Under the pieces are notes generated by a model. It was given only the letters and a program-made list of their open reading frames with translations. It did no database searches and was not told where the DNA came from. Shown piece after piece: positions 14,001-26,757 of a DNA stretch of 64,000 bases. Position numbers and translations under genes: made by a program. Source of the stretch: Lasioglossum baleicum (Eukaryota > Arthropoda > Insecta > Hymenoptera > Halictidae); the NCBI RefSeq assembly GCF_051020765.1, contig NW_027469187.1, forward strand, positions 310,001 through 374,000. Direction: 5' to 3'. The first letter of the stretch is position 1. The number at the start of each line of letters is the position of its first letter.

Positions 14001-15590
14001 AAATATTCTCATAAACGTAAACTCAACTAATCCTGCAGCCACCGCTACTAAGAAAATTCAGTTTTGGAAATTAAAAACGGAAAATTGTGAAAAAGAACAA
14101 AACGGAAATATCATATTAGCTAATTGCAGCTTGAACAAATGAACAAAAAACGGGGCAAAAAGTGCGTATGGTACAAAATCGTGGTTAAAGAAATTTTCGA
14201 AGTCCATCCAGAAGCGCCTCACCGATCTGCGGTACGTAATTACAAGACCTCGCCAGTCGTGTTGCTCCGGCAGCGTAGGTGTGTACACAGTCAATCATAT
14301 AAAATAACAGTAAGTAACAAACATGTGACATGAACGTAAATTCAACTAATTACAAAGACACCTTTATTAAGAAATGCAATTTCTTATTGTAATAATTGAA
14401 AATTATCGAAGAAATCGGAGATATGGGAAGAGTAAATTGCAGCATGTATAAATAAATTGAAGACTGGGAAGAAATGCATTCGGCACCAATGCAGGGTTAA
14501 ATAAATTAACGAAAACCATCCAGCAGTGCTCCTCCGACATGTCGATGGCAACTGCAATTCCTGTCCAGTCGTGTTGCTCCAGAGGCGTAGGTACGTATAC
14601 AGACCCTCCTATAAAATAACTGTTAGTTTAACAAAATATTGTCTAACCGTACACGCCACTAATTCCAAAGACACTTTAGCTAAAAAATACAATTTTTTCA
14701 TCTAAAAATTGGAAATTTTGAATAAAATCGAATATATTATAACACCAAATTACAGTATGCATAAGCAAATGGATGACTGGGAAAAAATGAATACTATACC
14801 AAATCATGGTAAAAGAAATTAACGAAGACGATCCAGTATGCCGATCGGATTTGCCGTACGCAACAACAAAACCACGCCTGTCGTGTCGCTCCGGCAACGT
14901 AGGTACGCATGCAGATAGACATATAAAGTATCAACAAATTTAACAAAATATTTCCATAAAGTTAGACTCGTCCAATTCCAAAGGCACTTTTACAGAAAAC
15001 TACAATTTTTTATACTAAAAATTGGAAATTAAAAAAAAAATATCATAACAGAAAAGGACAGTATATATAAGTGAATAGAAAACTGCGAAAGTATGCATAC
15101 TGTACAATATGAAGGATAAAGAAATTGACGAAGATCAAACAGTAACGTCGCTCCGATCTGTTGCACTAAACAACAAGACGAATACAGCCGTGTCTCTCCG
15201 GAAGCGTAGATACGCATACAGACAATCATATAAAGTAACAAAGAATTTAACAAAATATTGTCAAAAACGTACACTTTTCCTAAGAAAACCAATTCCTTAA
15301 ATTAAAAATTGGATATTTGGAAAATAATCAAAAAATCATAACAGTAAATTAGAGTATGTAGGAATAAGTAGAAAACTGTAAAAGAATGCATACAGTAGGA
15401 TATAAAGGTTAATGAAATTAACAAGGACCATCCAGTAGTGCCGCTCCGTTTGCCGAAGCCAACTACAAGACATCGACAGTCGTATGGCTCCGACAGCGTA
15501 GGTACGTGAGAGATAATAATTTAAAATACCAATAGGTTTAACAAAATATTGCCATAAATGTACACTCAACTAATTCCAGAGACACTTTTA
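8058..15590 (+). repeat. SatA satellite array continues
   Basis: About 24 monomers continue in the same orientation and phase as before PB-1. Several are rearranged: one near 10255 lacks about 86 bp, and 10735-11140 carries two internal partial duplications. The monomers at about 12110-12360 and 13675-13925 share rare variants (AAATGGACTAATT and others) and lie five periods apart. No gene is supported; open frames up to 114 codons here have no domain and do not extend across monomers. Confidence 0.93.
10735..11140 (+). repeat. Rearranged satA monomer with partial duplications
   Basis: Landmarks on either side (about 10635 and 11140) are about 505 bp apart instead of 312. The excess is explained by a second copy of the ACTAAAAATTG...AAAAATGC segment (about 120 bp, from 10842) and a second copy of the CTATGTACCGTACGCAAC segment (about 75 bp, from 11060). 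Confidence 0.65.
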
Positions 15591-15594
15591 TTAA

Positions 15595-17744
15595 CACGTT
15601 ATGTGCCCAACTCGGCTTCCCGTTCCGTTCAGGCCCTGACGCGGCCGGTACTGCTGACGGACGGGCCGAAATATCGGCTCGAGGAGCGGAGTTTTCTACC
15701 GAGGGTCTTCCTCTTCCTCGCCTTGGAAAGTGCCTGACATTTCCTATTGCAATAAATTCTTCTTTGTATTCACATGCAGAGTTTTCCTAAAATCCTCACT
15801 CTTTGCCAGATGTTAAGAAAACGAAACGCGAGGCTAACCGATGCCTGGACGTCTAACGAATCCTCAGTCGCACAAAAGTCACAGTTCAGTTTCATTCACC
15901 GTAGTAGATCCACCAGTTTTCTTGTTCACCATAAATTCAAAGTTTCTTATTGTCCTAAAAATGTTGAGTTTCCGCCTAGAAATTGTCGGGGCCGTGTTTT
16001 GCTTTCATCCGAAGACGATATTTCATTACAGAATGTGCATATAGACAACAATATAGCAGAAGATCAAGAATGGTTTGGTCCAAGAGGGAATCAACCGAAC
16101 ACCACAACCTTTACTAGTATGTACGGTGTTGACACAAGTAACATAGAATTGCAGAATTGTGTCAATATAGAAGACTTCTATGCGTTGTTAGTCACTGATG
16201 AAACGTTTGAAGAAATAAGTGAACAGACGAATATATACGCAACACAAAAACAATCAACGGTTACTTCGAAGCGTATACATCGATGGGTCCCTACCAATAA
16301 AAATGAAATCAAGCGCCTTTTTGGGCTCATTATTTGGATGGGACTTATAAAATATCCAGGTATAAGTTTATACTGGTCAATGGATCCTATATATTATCAC
16401 CCGTTCCCTCATAAAATAATGAGCAGGAATCGTTTCCAAATACTTTTAAGTATGCTGCATTTCACAAACAATGATACAGCAGATTTTACAAGTCGGTTAT
16501 GGGAAATACAGCCAACTTTAGATGAGCTGAATAAAAATTTTAAAAAGTATTACAACCCAACAGAAGTAGTCTGTGTTGACGAATCCATGATCCCGTTTCT
16601 TGGACGGATTGTATTTCGGCAATTTATGAAGCAGAAAAGGAATGAATACGGTATAAAAATGTTCAAACTTTGCTGCGGGTTTGGATATACATACAACTTC
16701 CGTGTCTACAGCGGCAAAGTGTTAGATGAAGTAAATACAACACCGACAAATACTGTAATAAATTTGTGCCAAGACATATTTGACAAAGGCCACACAGTAT
16801 GTACGGACAATTGGTACACAAGTGTAAATTTAGCAATACAACTCTTAGAACGGAATACGCATTTGATGGGCACTCTCCGAAATAATCGTAAAGGCATTCC
16901 GAAAAATGTAGTGGCCAAGAAACTGAAACGGGGAGAGTGTTTTGCACAGGAAAGTCGAGAAGGAATCACGATTCTAAAATGAAAGAAAAGCGTGATGCTT
17001 TGTTACTCTCGACTAAACATTACTCAGAAATGGAACCAGTACGGACAAAAAGACACCTCACCAACAAACCAAAAATAGTAATCGATTATAATGCGGGAAA
17101 AAAATCGATCGACCTTTCGGATCAAATGGCCACATATAGCAACCCATTGGGAAAATCATTGAAGTGGTACAGAAAATTAGGTTTTGAACTTCTGTTGAAT
17201 ACTGCGGTCATAAATTCTTTCTTTCTGTATCAATAAATAACGAATCAGCAAATATCTATAACAGAATTTCGTAAAAAGCTGGCCCAGGTTCTCACACAGT
17301 GTTAAGGCGAAGAAACCGACAGCAGAGCAAACCCTCGGCATCATTTGTTGAAAAAGGAAGGCGCAGCTCAAAAAATTCGGAGGTACTGCGCCCAATGCTA
17401 CAGTAATAATACACGAATATTAGGATCAAAGATGGCAAAAAATTTAACTCGAAAAGTTAGCACCTTTTACCATGAATGCAAAAACAAACCACATCTTTGT
17501 TTACCTTGTTTTAATAAAATACATTAATTTCTTTTAAAATATTGTATTCTTTTTTTTAAAACCTTGACAGATCAAAAACTGATGTCGCCTAAACAAAATA
17601 TTTAGTATCACATCTGTGCGTAAGGACCGACACGCGCTGTCGTGTAATATGAACCTAAAGTCCGCGGCCGGTCCTGGCGGGTGGGCCGGGCATATAAGAA
17701 AAGTCTAACGCCGGTCCCTAGGGACCGGCGTGGCACTTAACGTG
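15595..17744 (+). mobile_element. PB-2: piggyBac-family transposon
   Basis: A 2,150-bp insertion in satA with TTAA on both sides (15591-15594 and 17745-17748). The left end is CACGTTATGTGCCC; the right end read inward is CACGTTAAGTGCCA, an almost perfect inverted repeat. Rejoining the flanks across one TTAA gives a normal satA stretch. Both termini are GC-rich. The ends resemble PB-1 only in the first six bases, and the transposases differ, so this is a separate family. It is the best preserved of the three by its ends and first coding two-thirds. Confidence 0.94.
15774..17527 (+). pseudogene. piggyBac transposase, nearly complete but frameshifted
   Basis: An uninterrupted 402-codon frame opens with ATG at 15774. 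It carries the piggyBac N-terminal region, then the catalytic core: VDESM (Asp at codon 269) and TDNWYTS (Asp at codon 345), positions close to those of the catalytic aspartates of the founding piggyBac enzyme. A one-base loss near 16980 ends the frame at ITILK and the protein continues in the next frame. There the third block, SIDLSDQ (17108-17125), is intact, followed by the WYRKLGFELL helix. A second break near 17235 moves the remainder; a stretch recognisable as EFRKKLAQ follows in another frame. The cysteine finger (YCAQC, HEC, LCLPC) ends at 17527, with AATAAA at 17513-17518 overlapping the end. All three catalytic aspartates remain, but the breaks prevent a full protein. Confidence 0.92.
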
Positions 17745-17748
17745 TTAA

Positions 17749-19237
17749 GGTATACAATTTCTTGAAACCGGAATTGAAAATTTAGGAAGAATTTGAAATA
17801 TGTGATCATCAAATCACAGTAGGTATAAATGAAGGCAAAGCTGGGAAAAATTGCATACGGTACAAAATCATGGTTAATGAGTTATAAAAAACCATCCTGT
17901 AGCGCCGTTACGTTTGCCGAAGTTAACTACAAGGTACAGACAGTCGTGTCGCTGCGACAGCGTAGGTACGTGTAGAGTAAATAATTTAAAATACCAATAT
18001 GATTAACAAAATATTGCCACAAATGTACGCTCCATTAATTCCAAAGACACTTTTACTAAGAAACACAATTTTTTAAACTTAAAACTAAAAATTTCGACGA
18101 AAATCGCAAATATCATAACAGTTAGTAACAGCATGCATAAATAAATGTAAGACTGGAAAAAAATGCATGGGGTACAGTATCACGGTTACTGAAATTAACG
18201 ATTATAATACACAAGTTTCGTTCAGTACTGCCGTACGCAATGACAAGACCTCGCCAGTCGTATTTTTCTGACAGCGTAGGTACGTATAGAGATAATATAT
18301 GATAAGATATCGATAGGTTTGACAGGGTAATGTCATAAACATACACTCAAATAATTCAATCGACACTTCTCCTAAGAAATACAATTTTTGTAATTAAAAA
18401 CTGGAAATTATGAAAAATATCGAAAATATCATATCAATAAGTTAAAGTACGTAGAAATAAATAGAAAACCTGGAAATAATTCTTCCGGTACAGTATTATG
18501 GTCGAAGAAATTAAACAAGATCATCCAGTAGTGCCCCTCAGATCTGCCATACGCAACTACAAGACGTTTCCAGTCGTGTCGCTCCGGCAGCCCGAGTACG
18601 TAAACAGAAAATCATGTAGAATAACAATCATTTCAGCAGAATATTGCCATAAGCATACACACAACTAATTCCAAAGGCACTTTCGCTACTTTCACTAAGA
18701 AATACAATTTTTTAAACTAAGAATTAAAAATTTTCAAAGTATCGAAAATGTGGTAACAGTAATTTACAGTAAGTAGAAGTATACAGAAAACTGCGTAAGA
18801 GTGCATACGTTACAATATGAAGATTAAAGAAATTAACGACAGACCAAGTAGCAGTGCCGATCAGATCTACCGATCGGAAATACAAAACCACACCTGTCTT
18901 GTCGCTACAGAACCGTAGGTATGTCAACAGACAATCATATAAAATAACAATAAGTTTACCACGCGTACAGACAATTAAATAATACGCCAACAAATTCTAC
19001 AAAATAATGTGATAAGCGTACACCCATATAATTCCAACGACATTTTTAATAAGAAATACAATATTCTAAACCAAAAATTCAAAATTTTAGAAAACATCGA
19101 AAATGACGTAACATTAAATTGCGTTATGTATAAATAAGTAAAAAACTGGGAACGAATGCATATGGTACAATATTATGTTTAAAGAAATTGACGAAAGCCA
19201 TACTGGAGTGCCGCTCTGATATTTCGTACGCAACATG
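17749..19237 (+). repeat. SatA satellite array, last segment before satC
   Basis: About five monomers resume after PB-2 in phase. A small local duplication of the CGTACAGACAAT region lies near 18945-18985. SatA similarity stops abruptly after CGTACGCAAC at about 19234. Confidence 0.9.
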
Positions 19238-22165
19238 GGAAGTGGACTATTGCGGTATCTGCGTGATTATACCAAGGAAAACACAACGATAACTTCGAAA
19301 CACCCAGAGTCGAATATTTTTCCTTGAGCTGCAAGATATATGAAAAAGAATTTGTTATGACGTAGAATGGACTTTTGCCGAAGCAGCGTGAGCAGATAGA
19401 TCCAGATAAACAGAAGGGTAACGTCGCAGAATCCAGAACCGGTTATTTTTTCTTGCGCTTGCAGCTTCAGGAAAAAATTTGTTACAAAATTGGTCTTTCG
19501 CTATATGAGTGTGAGCAATTAGATGAAGATAAATACGGGGGTAGCGCCAATATGACCAAAATCGGTGACTTTTTCTCGTGCTGCCAACTTTACAAAAAAA
19601 GAACAATTCCGTCATGATCTGTAAATGGGCTTCTGCGGTACCAGCGTAAACAGTTATATCGTGATAACCACGAATATAATGCCGAAACACAAACAATTGG
19701 TTATCTGTTCGCGTGGTTCCAGCCTTACCAACAAGAGGAATGGAAATTTTTCTTTGAATAGTGGCCTCCTCCTGTACAACCGAGAACAAATAGTTCGATA
19801 TAAACACAGCGATAGCTCCGAAAGACACAGAGTCGGTAATTATATCTGGAGTTGCCAACTTTACGGAGAAAAAATTATTTTTGCTTGAAAAATGAACTTT
19901 TGCAGTACCAGCGTGAACAATACATCGAAATAAACACGACGGATGCGCCGAAATACCCATAATCTATGATTATTTCTCGACAAGCAGAATCTACAAAAAG
20001 TGATAAAAATTGTTGCTAGAACGATGTCCTTTTCCAGAGATACAGTGAAGAAACAGATCATGATAATCTCGACGGAAACACCGAAACTCGCAGAAATGGT
20101 GAAATTTTCTTGAGCTGCCAACATTAGGAAAAGAAAATAACAATTTTTGCTTGAGGAATGGACTCCTGCGGTATCAGCGTGAGCAATTAGATCGAAATGA
20201 AGACGGCAGCAGAGCCGAAACACCCAGTGTCGGTAGTGTTTTCTCGGGCTGTGTACCGTACAAAAAAATTTTTTTTTCGTTGAAAAATGGACATTTACGG
20301 TTGGAACGAGAAATAAATGTTCGGGATAAACAAGATGGTAACGACGAAACAGCCAGATCGGCGGCTTTTTCTCAAGCTGCCAACTTCATTAAAAACATGA
20401 AAAGTATTTTCGGTTGAGAAATGGACTATTTCGTTAGCAGCGCGAACAATTAGATCGATAAAAGCACGACGGTAACGGCGAAACATGTAGGTCTGGTGAT
20501 TTTTTCTCCAGCTGCCACGATTACACATAAAACAGATGAAAATGTTTCTTAGAAAAATGGACTTTCGCGGTATCAGCGCGAGCAGGCAGACAGAGATAAA
20601 CACGAAGGTAACGTCGACACACCCAGTATCGTTTGTTTCATCTCGAGCTTCTAAATTCACAAAGAAGAGAGAAAACTATTTTTGTTTGAAAAATGGACTT
20701 CCTCGGTATCACCGTGAACAATTAAATCGAAACAAACTAGACGGGATCGCCGAAACACCCAGAAACGCAGCCTTTTTCTCGAGGTGCCGACGTTAAGAAG
20801 GAAAAATTTTTGTTTGAAAAATGGACTATTGCGGTATCAGCGCGAACAATTACATCGAAATGTATACCGCGGTAACACAGAAACACACAGAATCGGTGAG
20901 TCTTTCTCCTGCAGCCGACTTTACAATAAGAAAAAATACTTTCGTCGAGAAATTGACTTTCTCTCTATACGAGCGACCAACTGGATCGACATTAACACGA
21001 CGGTAACACCGAGACACGCATAATCTGTGATTGTTTCACCAGCCGCCGAGATTACAAAATATATATATATTTGTTTGAATAATGGACATTTGCGAAATCT
21101 GCGTGAACAATTAGATCGAAATACACTGCACGGTGGAGCCGAATCACCCAGAATCGGTGATTCATTCTTGAGGTGCCAACTTTAAAGATTAAAAATTTTT
21201 GTTAAAAAATGGACTTATGCGATATTATGGTGAGCAATTAGATCGAAGTAAAGTAGACGGTAGCGCCGGCACACTCAGAATCGGTGACTGTTTCTGGAGC
21301 GGCCAACATTACACACAAAAGGAAAACAAAAGCATTTGATTTAAAAATGGCCACTTGCGGTATCTTCGTGAAAACTTAGATCGAGAGAAACACGACAGTA
21401 ACGCTGAAGCACCCAGAATGGACCATTTTTTTTCAAGCTGACAACATTAGACAGTAAAGTAAAAATGTTTGTTTGGAAAATGGACATTTGCCGTATCAGC
21501 GTGAAGTATTACACCGAGAAAAAAGCGACGGGAGCGGCGAACCACCCAGAGTCGGAGATTTTTGCACGAGCTGCCAACATTCCATAATGCGACAATAATT
21601 TATGTTTGAAATATGGACTTAAGCGGTAGCAGCGAGAGCAACTAGACGGCGATAAACACGACGGTAGCGCCGAACAACAGGGATCGGTGATTTCTTCGAG
21701 AGGTGGCAACTTAAAGAGAATAAATTTTCTTTATATCGGTTTCTGCGGCACCATCTTGAACAAATAGGTCCAGATAAACACAACGATAGCGCCGAAAGGC
21801 ACAGAATCGTAGATTTGTCCACGAGTTGCCAACTACCCCAAAAGAAGAAAAAAAATTTGTTTCACATATGGTCCTTTGCGGTATCAGCGTGAGCGATTAG
21901 ATCGAAATGAGCACTACGGTAGCGCCGAAACTCCCAGAATCGGTACATCTTTCGCGAGTTGCCAACCTCGCAAAAATATATTCCTGTTTGAAAAATGGAC
22001 TTCCTCTGTACCATCGTGAACAATAACGTCGAGAAAAACGCGACAGTAACGCTGCAGGATCCAGAATTCATGACTTTTCCTCGAGCTGCCAACCTTACAC
22101 CCAAAAAAACAATAATTCTTGATTGAAAAGTGGTCCTTTGCGGAATCTGCGTGAACAATTATATA
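19238..22165 (+). repeat. SatC satellite array, about 131-bp monomers
   Basis: About 22 tandem copies. The landmark GCGTGAACAATTAGATCG recurs near 19390, 19507, 19645, 19910, 20175, 20440, 20577, 20716, 20841, 21105, 21230, 21368, 21630, 21888, 22015 and 22150, a period of about 131 bp. Other boxes are AAAAATGGACTTTTGCGGTATC, CACCCAGAATCGGTGA and TCTCGAGCTGCCAAC. There is no similarity to satA or satB by eye. On the reverse strand the consensus frame is largely open and yields recurring translations, but indels interrupt every run. Confidence 0.93.
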
Positions 22166-22654
22166 GAGACAGAACAACAATTATATTCTGAGTAAACCCC
22201 TCATTATTCTATGCATAATGAAATTTACTGTTCTGATATTTTGTATTTTTTTTACATAGTTTTATATTTCTAGTTAATAAAACTGTATTTCTTAACAAAA
22301 GTGCCTTTGGAATTATTTGTGTGTACGTTTATGTCATTATCATGGTAAGAATATTGATATTTGATACTGCAGAAGCGACACGACTGGCGAGGAATTCTAG
22401 TAGTGTACGGACGGGCGGAGCGGCACCAGTAACTCGTCTTCATTAATATCTGCTTTCACCATGATTTTGAACAGTATGCATGTTTTCCCATTCTACAATT
22501 TATTTCTACATACTGTAATTTACTATCATGATATTTTCGATCCTTTTCGCAGTTTGGAATTCTTTTCTTTCAAAAATTGTGTTTTATAGTAAAAGTGTCT
22601 TTGGAGTCAGTTGAGTATACGTGTATGACTGTATTTCGTTAAACATATTACTAA
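22166..22654 (-). repeat. SatA, inverted
   Basis: About 1.5 monomers on the opposite strand from the preceding satA: TTGTATTTCTTAACAAAAGTGCCTTTGG and CGACACGACTGGCGAGG are reverse complements of satA boxes. The first 35-40 bases after satC (to about 22205) match neither satellite well. Confidence 0.85.
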
Positions 22655-23437
22655 ACCATTGACTTAGCCGTTCGACTCTCGGAACAGATTGTATCGATCT
22701 TGAACAGTGTGCCCCTCTATTTTGATATTCATATATGAAATTATGGTTCTCGTCGCTAAAGTGTCCACTAATTTGTATCGGTGAACACCAAGCGAGACAC
22801 TTCGTAAAGAGGGTTAGATTCTGGGAGTGTAAATTATTCGGGGAAAGGAATGACTTTGTAAATATTGGTAATGTTTTCCGTCGGTTTTGCTCTCTACCTT
22901 AATATTTATACGGAGAATTAAGGTGTCTGTTGCCTATAATGTTCAGCGGACTTACTCCCGAAGTACATGGCCTCATTCTCGGCAGTACAAGATAAGTGAA
23001 GCTGCTGACTTAGCCGTTCGACTCACATAGTAGGTGATAACTTTCACGATGGGTTTGACTATCCATTTTGCCATTCGGGCATGAAAGTTCGGAGTGCTTC
23101 TGTTAAAATATCATCCCAATTGTTTCTGTCGACATTAAGCTAGACAACCGCTTCAGCGGGTTAGGTTCTCGGAGGGTAAGTCATTCGGTAAAGAAATTGA
23201 CTTTGTATAAATTGGCTACGTCCTTCAACGGTTTGACTCCCAGCTGTATTATTAGTAGCGTGTAGTAAAGTTTCTATTTCCAGTACAGTTTCGCGGATTT
23301 CCACACGGAATACCTGGTTTGTCTCTCGGAATCGCAGGATAGATGATCCTATTGATTATGATATGCGACACTCAAAGACGGTGGTAACGTTCTAGAACGG
23401 ATCGACCCTCGATCTTCTTATTCATACACGAAATTAA
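22655..23437 (-). repeat. SatB island, inverted, inside satA
   Basis: About 2.3 units of the satellite that otherwise fills 52918-64000, here reverse complemented. Diagnostic strings are ACTTAGCCGTTCGACTCTCGG at the left, CGGAATACCTGGTTTG near 23310 and GAAATTAAGG at the right. SatA in - orientation resumes with AATTTACTGTTATGATATT. Both satellites share the same orientation in this block. Confidence 0.85.
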
Positions 23438-24497
23438 GGTCCAATTTACTGTTATGATATTTTCGAGATTTTTCAAAATTATCAATCTCTAATTTAAAAT
23501 AATTGTATTTTTCATGAAAAGTGCCTTTTGTATTAGTTGAGCGTGCGTATATGACAATATATTGTTTAATTCGTTATTATATTATATGATTGTATGTGTA
23601 CCTACCTACGCTGCCTAAGCGACACGACCATAGTGATCTTGAAATTGCGTACAGTATATGGAAGCGATTTGACTCTCTTCTTCACTGTTTGTGCACCGGC
23701 GCAACGCAGCGATACGTCAGGAGTGGAGATGTAGCTACGTACGGTACATCGGAGCAGCACTACTGGATTGTCTTTGTTAATTTCTTCAACCTCAACATTG
23801 TAGCGTATTCATTGTTCCTATTTCCCTTCTTATTTCTTACGTACTGTAATTTATTCTTATGATATTTTCAGTTTTTCTCAGAATATCCTAATTTTAATAT
23901 CTAAAATTGCACGTTTTTCGTAAATCGTCCTTGGAATTACTATATCTTTTGGATGACTATATCTTTCCAGAAAGATTTCGTTAGACTTGTTGTTATTGTA
24001 CATGATCTTCTGTACACGTTCCTTCCTACGTTCCCGGTGGTTCGCAACTGGAGTTGACTTGCAGTTGCGCACGGTACAACGGAGCGACTCCACTTTGTTC
24101 GTCACCGTATGTGCATCGGCGCAGGGGAGCTATACGGACAAAGCGTCGTTGTAGTTGCGTACGGTACATCGGAGCGCACACTACTGGTTAGTGTTCCATA
24201 ATTTCGATAACCTTGATATTGTAACATATGCATTTTTCCAGCTTTCTATTTGTTTTTTCATGTTGTAATTTATTGTTCTGATATTTCCAATTTTTTACAA
24301 CATTTTCTTTTTCTAATTTAAAAAATTATTTAGTAAAGGTGCCTTTTAGTAAAGGTGTCATTGAAATTCGCTGAGTGTACGTTTATGACAATATCTTGTT
24401 AAATTTTATGTTATCTTGTGTGATCCTCTGTATACGTACCTTCACTTCCGGAGCGACAAAACTGAAGTGGTCATGTAGTAGCGTTCGGTAGCTCGTA
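23438..24497 (-). repeat. SatA, inverted, with two long-form monomers
   Basis: Landmarks at about 23542, 23955 and 24375 give spacings of about 413 and 420 bp instead of 312. The extra length is a second copy of the GACTTGTAGTTGCGTACGGTAC segment separated by a spacer containing TATGTGCACCGG (near 23690 and 24110). Orientation flips to + at about 24497. Confidence 0.82.
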
Positions 24498-24825
24498 TGA
24501 AAATACGGAAAAAATTTAAACATCATAACAGTAAGTTACTTTGTGAAGATATAAATAGTAAACTGCGAAGGAATGCATACGGTAAACAATGAAGTTTAAA
24601 GAAGTTAATGAAGACCATTCAGACGCGCCGCTCCTATATACCATAAGAAACTACGGGACCACGGGAAAAAATCGAAAATATTGTATGAATAAATTACCGT
24701 CTTTATAAATGAATAGAAGACTGGGGATAAAGTGCGTACGGTATAATATGAAGGTTAATGGAACAAGCGAAGACCATTCACTAGTGCTCTTTGATATACC
24801 GTACACAACTACAGGGCCACTCCAG
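24498..24825 (+). repeat. SatA, + orientation stub before GYP-1
   Basis: About one monomer equivalent made of two pieces, with an internal join near 24660 where CTACGGGACCACG runs straight into GGGAAAAAATCG. Orientation is opposite to the satA on both the left (to 24497) and the far side of GYP-1. It ends with CCACTCCAG at the gypsy terminus. Confidence 0.8.
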
Positions 24826-25489
24826 TGTGAAGTAAACTTGAAGAGATTGAAATATACTTTACTACCACGGATTGCAATTTAATATATGAGCTCCGAACTG
24901 TGGAGATGCAAAGTCTGGCTGAGTCGATCTTTGCTGTTCTTTTATATGTTTACGGTTTTGTGGAAGTGATTTGTCCCTGGGGATGTTATTTACTTGCGTT
25001 GAGGCGTTATATGTCGTCCTGGACCTGCTGGTTTGTATTCCTAATGGTACTGGGTTGGCAATCGTAGTTTCGTTTTGATTTCAGAATAGGTTTATTCATC
25101 GGTTGTTCGGGTGGAATTTCTTTATACAATTAAAGATACTAGTTTTGTTTAGCGCATAGGTTCCTCTTAATCCTATAGATACATGTCGTATTATTTGTAA
25201 TGTGGTAATTCCGTGTGTTCATAGTGTTTTGTTACGGTGCTCGAATTTCAGTTTCCCGATTTCGTCATTAAGTAGGTCTAATGTGGGTTCGGTACCTTTG
25301 TAACTTATTTAAGTCCTTTGGGGCTGATTTTATTTTGTCTAATATGTATGAGACACTATCATTTGTTTCAATTCTTAGTTCTCTAATCCTTATGTCGTAT
25401 TCTATATCTGTCTATTTACTAATTCTCATGTGTTCATTTTTGAATGTAGTGTTGCAGGTTACATTGGCTTTTATTATCGATGGATGTTC
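24826..25489 (-). repeat. GYP-1 3' LTR with adjoining 3' UTR
   Basis: The segment lies between the env stop (25490) and the satellite border. Its outer edge matches the 5' LTR stub at 34283. The inner edge and the polypurine tract are not resolved by eye, so the LTR may be shorter than drawn. No coding frame is supported. Confidence 0.55.
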
Positions 25490-26398
25490 TTATTCTTGAC
25501 TGGTGTATTTAGTGTTACAAATTGTATCAATTTCAATTGGTTCGGCTGGTATTGCTACATAGCTATTGCTACCTCTTAAGGGTATGAAGCTGGTGTCTCC
25601 AATTTTAAATATAGCTAAATGACAGTGCTCAATTTGAGGTTTAAGGTTTATGATTTCGCTGTGGCAGTCGGTGCGAGAGTTCCGGTCATGTATCGGTTGT
25701 GTTTGTTTACGTATTGTGGTTCCAGCTTTGGTTTTACTTAATAAGAGATACTCGGTGTCAGTGTTCATAAATGCTATCCCTGATACAATATATATCTGAT
25801 GGCCCACTATGGGTGCCATGAATATGCCATTTCTTTACTAGGTATGGGATATACCTGCAATATGTCCCATTCCGTTTCTAAGACGAATGGTACTGAGATT
25901 TTAGAAAAGTGCTTATCCTTTAAGCTAAAGAGTGTCAAATCACAAATATCGTGTATATATCGGAAATGTTCTGTCTTTGCGGAAATTGCCGGGTTGTATA
26001 CACTTGTGTTCCGACTGATTTTGCGTAGTATGTTAGAAACTCTTCGGGTCCTAGAATTTCTGGGATCCCTGTTTTCCTAGTATGATTACGTTTAATAGTT
26101 CGTCTTGTTGGAAGAGTAACGTTTGAATTGCTGTATCTAATTATAGTGTCATTTCTATGAATACCCCCTCAGATTCGGCCGATTGTTGCAGTTTAGTCAG
26201 ACTATTGTAATTTATTTGGAGTCTGTCTAAATTTTGTGAGTTTACCATTTTCTTAGTTAGGGTAGTTTGATTTGTTATCACAGTTTTTAATTTATTGTTG
26301 TCGTCTCACTATTTGACCATATTTTCGTTAATTTAGTTTTGATCGTCTGATTCTAATGTTCCGAATAAGCCTTTTGATATGGACCCTATTATGTTTAA
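25490..26398 (-). pseudogene. env (fusion glycoprotein) remnant, 3' portion
   Basis: Errantivirus-type envelope fragment downstream of integrase. A frame at 25490-25819 contains cysteines spaced as in the ectodomain of insect gypsy and baculovirus F-type envelopes, and ends TSQE. Further upstream (about 26371-26391 on the minus strand) is a short GSISKGLFG-like segment, which resembles the start of the fusion subunit in that family. Several stops and shifts separate the pieces, and PB-3 splits the gene at 26398. No continuous membrane protein can be made. The assignment rests on position after integrase plus these short motifs. Confidence 0.6.
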
Positions 26399-26408
26399 CC
26401 ACTTCGGG

Positions 26409-26438
26409 ACTATAGTCGACGGCCACAGATGAACGCGT
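26409..26438 (+). repeat. PB-3 subterminal inverted repeat, left copy
   Basis: ACTATAGTCGACGGCC followed by ATGAACGCG. The partner is on the opposite strand at 29222-29251 with a few differences. Such repeats commonly bind transposase in piggyBac elements; that role is inferred. Confidence 0.75.
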
Positions 26439-26714
26439 AGAGCCGGGACTTACCGCCCCAGACACTGCTTCATGCGGACGGTAAGTGCCCTGAACCCGTC
26501 TTGCTCTTTGACACATCTGTGTTCAGAAAAGCTTTGAAAGCTTGTTGTACATTACAAGCGGATATTACTTGTAATGTAATCAAGAGAGCGTATGTTTTTA
26601 TTACAGTATTTCTATATGATGACAAATTTTTTTTGATAAATGAAAAATTAGAAGATTTAACACAAAATTATTGTTTTATTTTATTTATATTGCAAGTATT
26701 ACAGTATTAGAGTA

Positions 26715-26720
26715 TTTATT
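26715..26720 (-). terminator. Candidate poly(A) signal of the PB-3 transposase
   Basis: AATAAA on the minus strand, about 38 bases past the likely stop codon at 26758. Position and form are right for a polyadenylation signal; no downstream element was examined. Confidence 0.4.
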
Positions 26721-26757
26721 AGGGTATTACATAGTATTAAAATAATTATTACAAGAA

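Noticed and set aside
19355..19960. Open frame of 201 codons on the - strand
   Set aside because: Same satC repeat translation as above, seen in the forward array.
25281..26080. Open frames of 72 and 93 codons on the + strand with hydrophobic stretches
   Set aside because: Antisense to GYP-1 LTR and env; no independent support.
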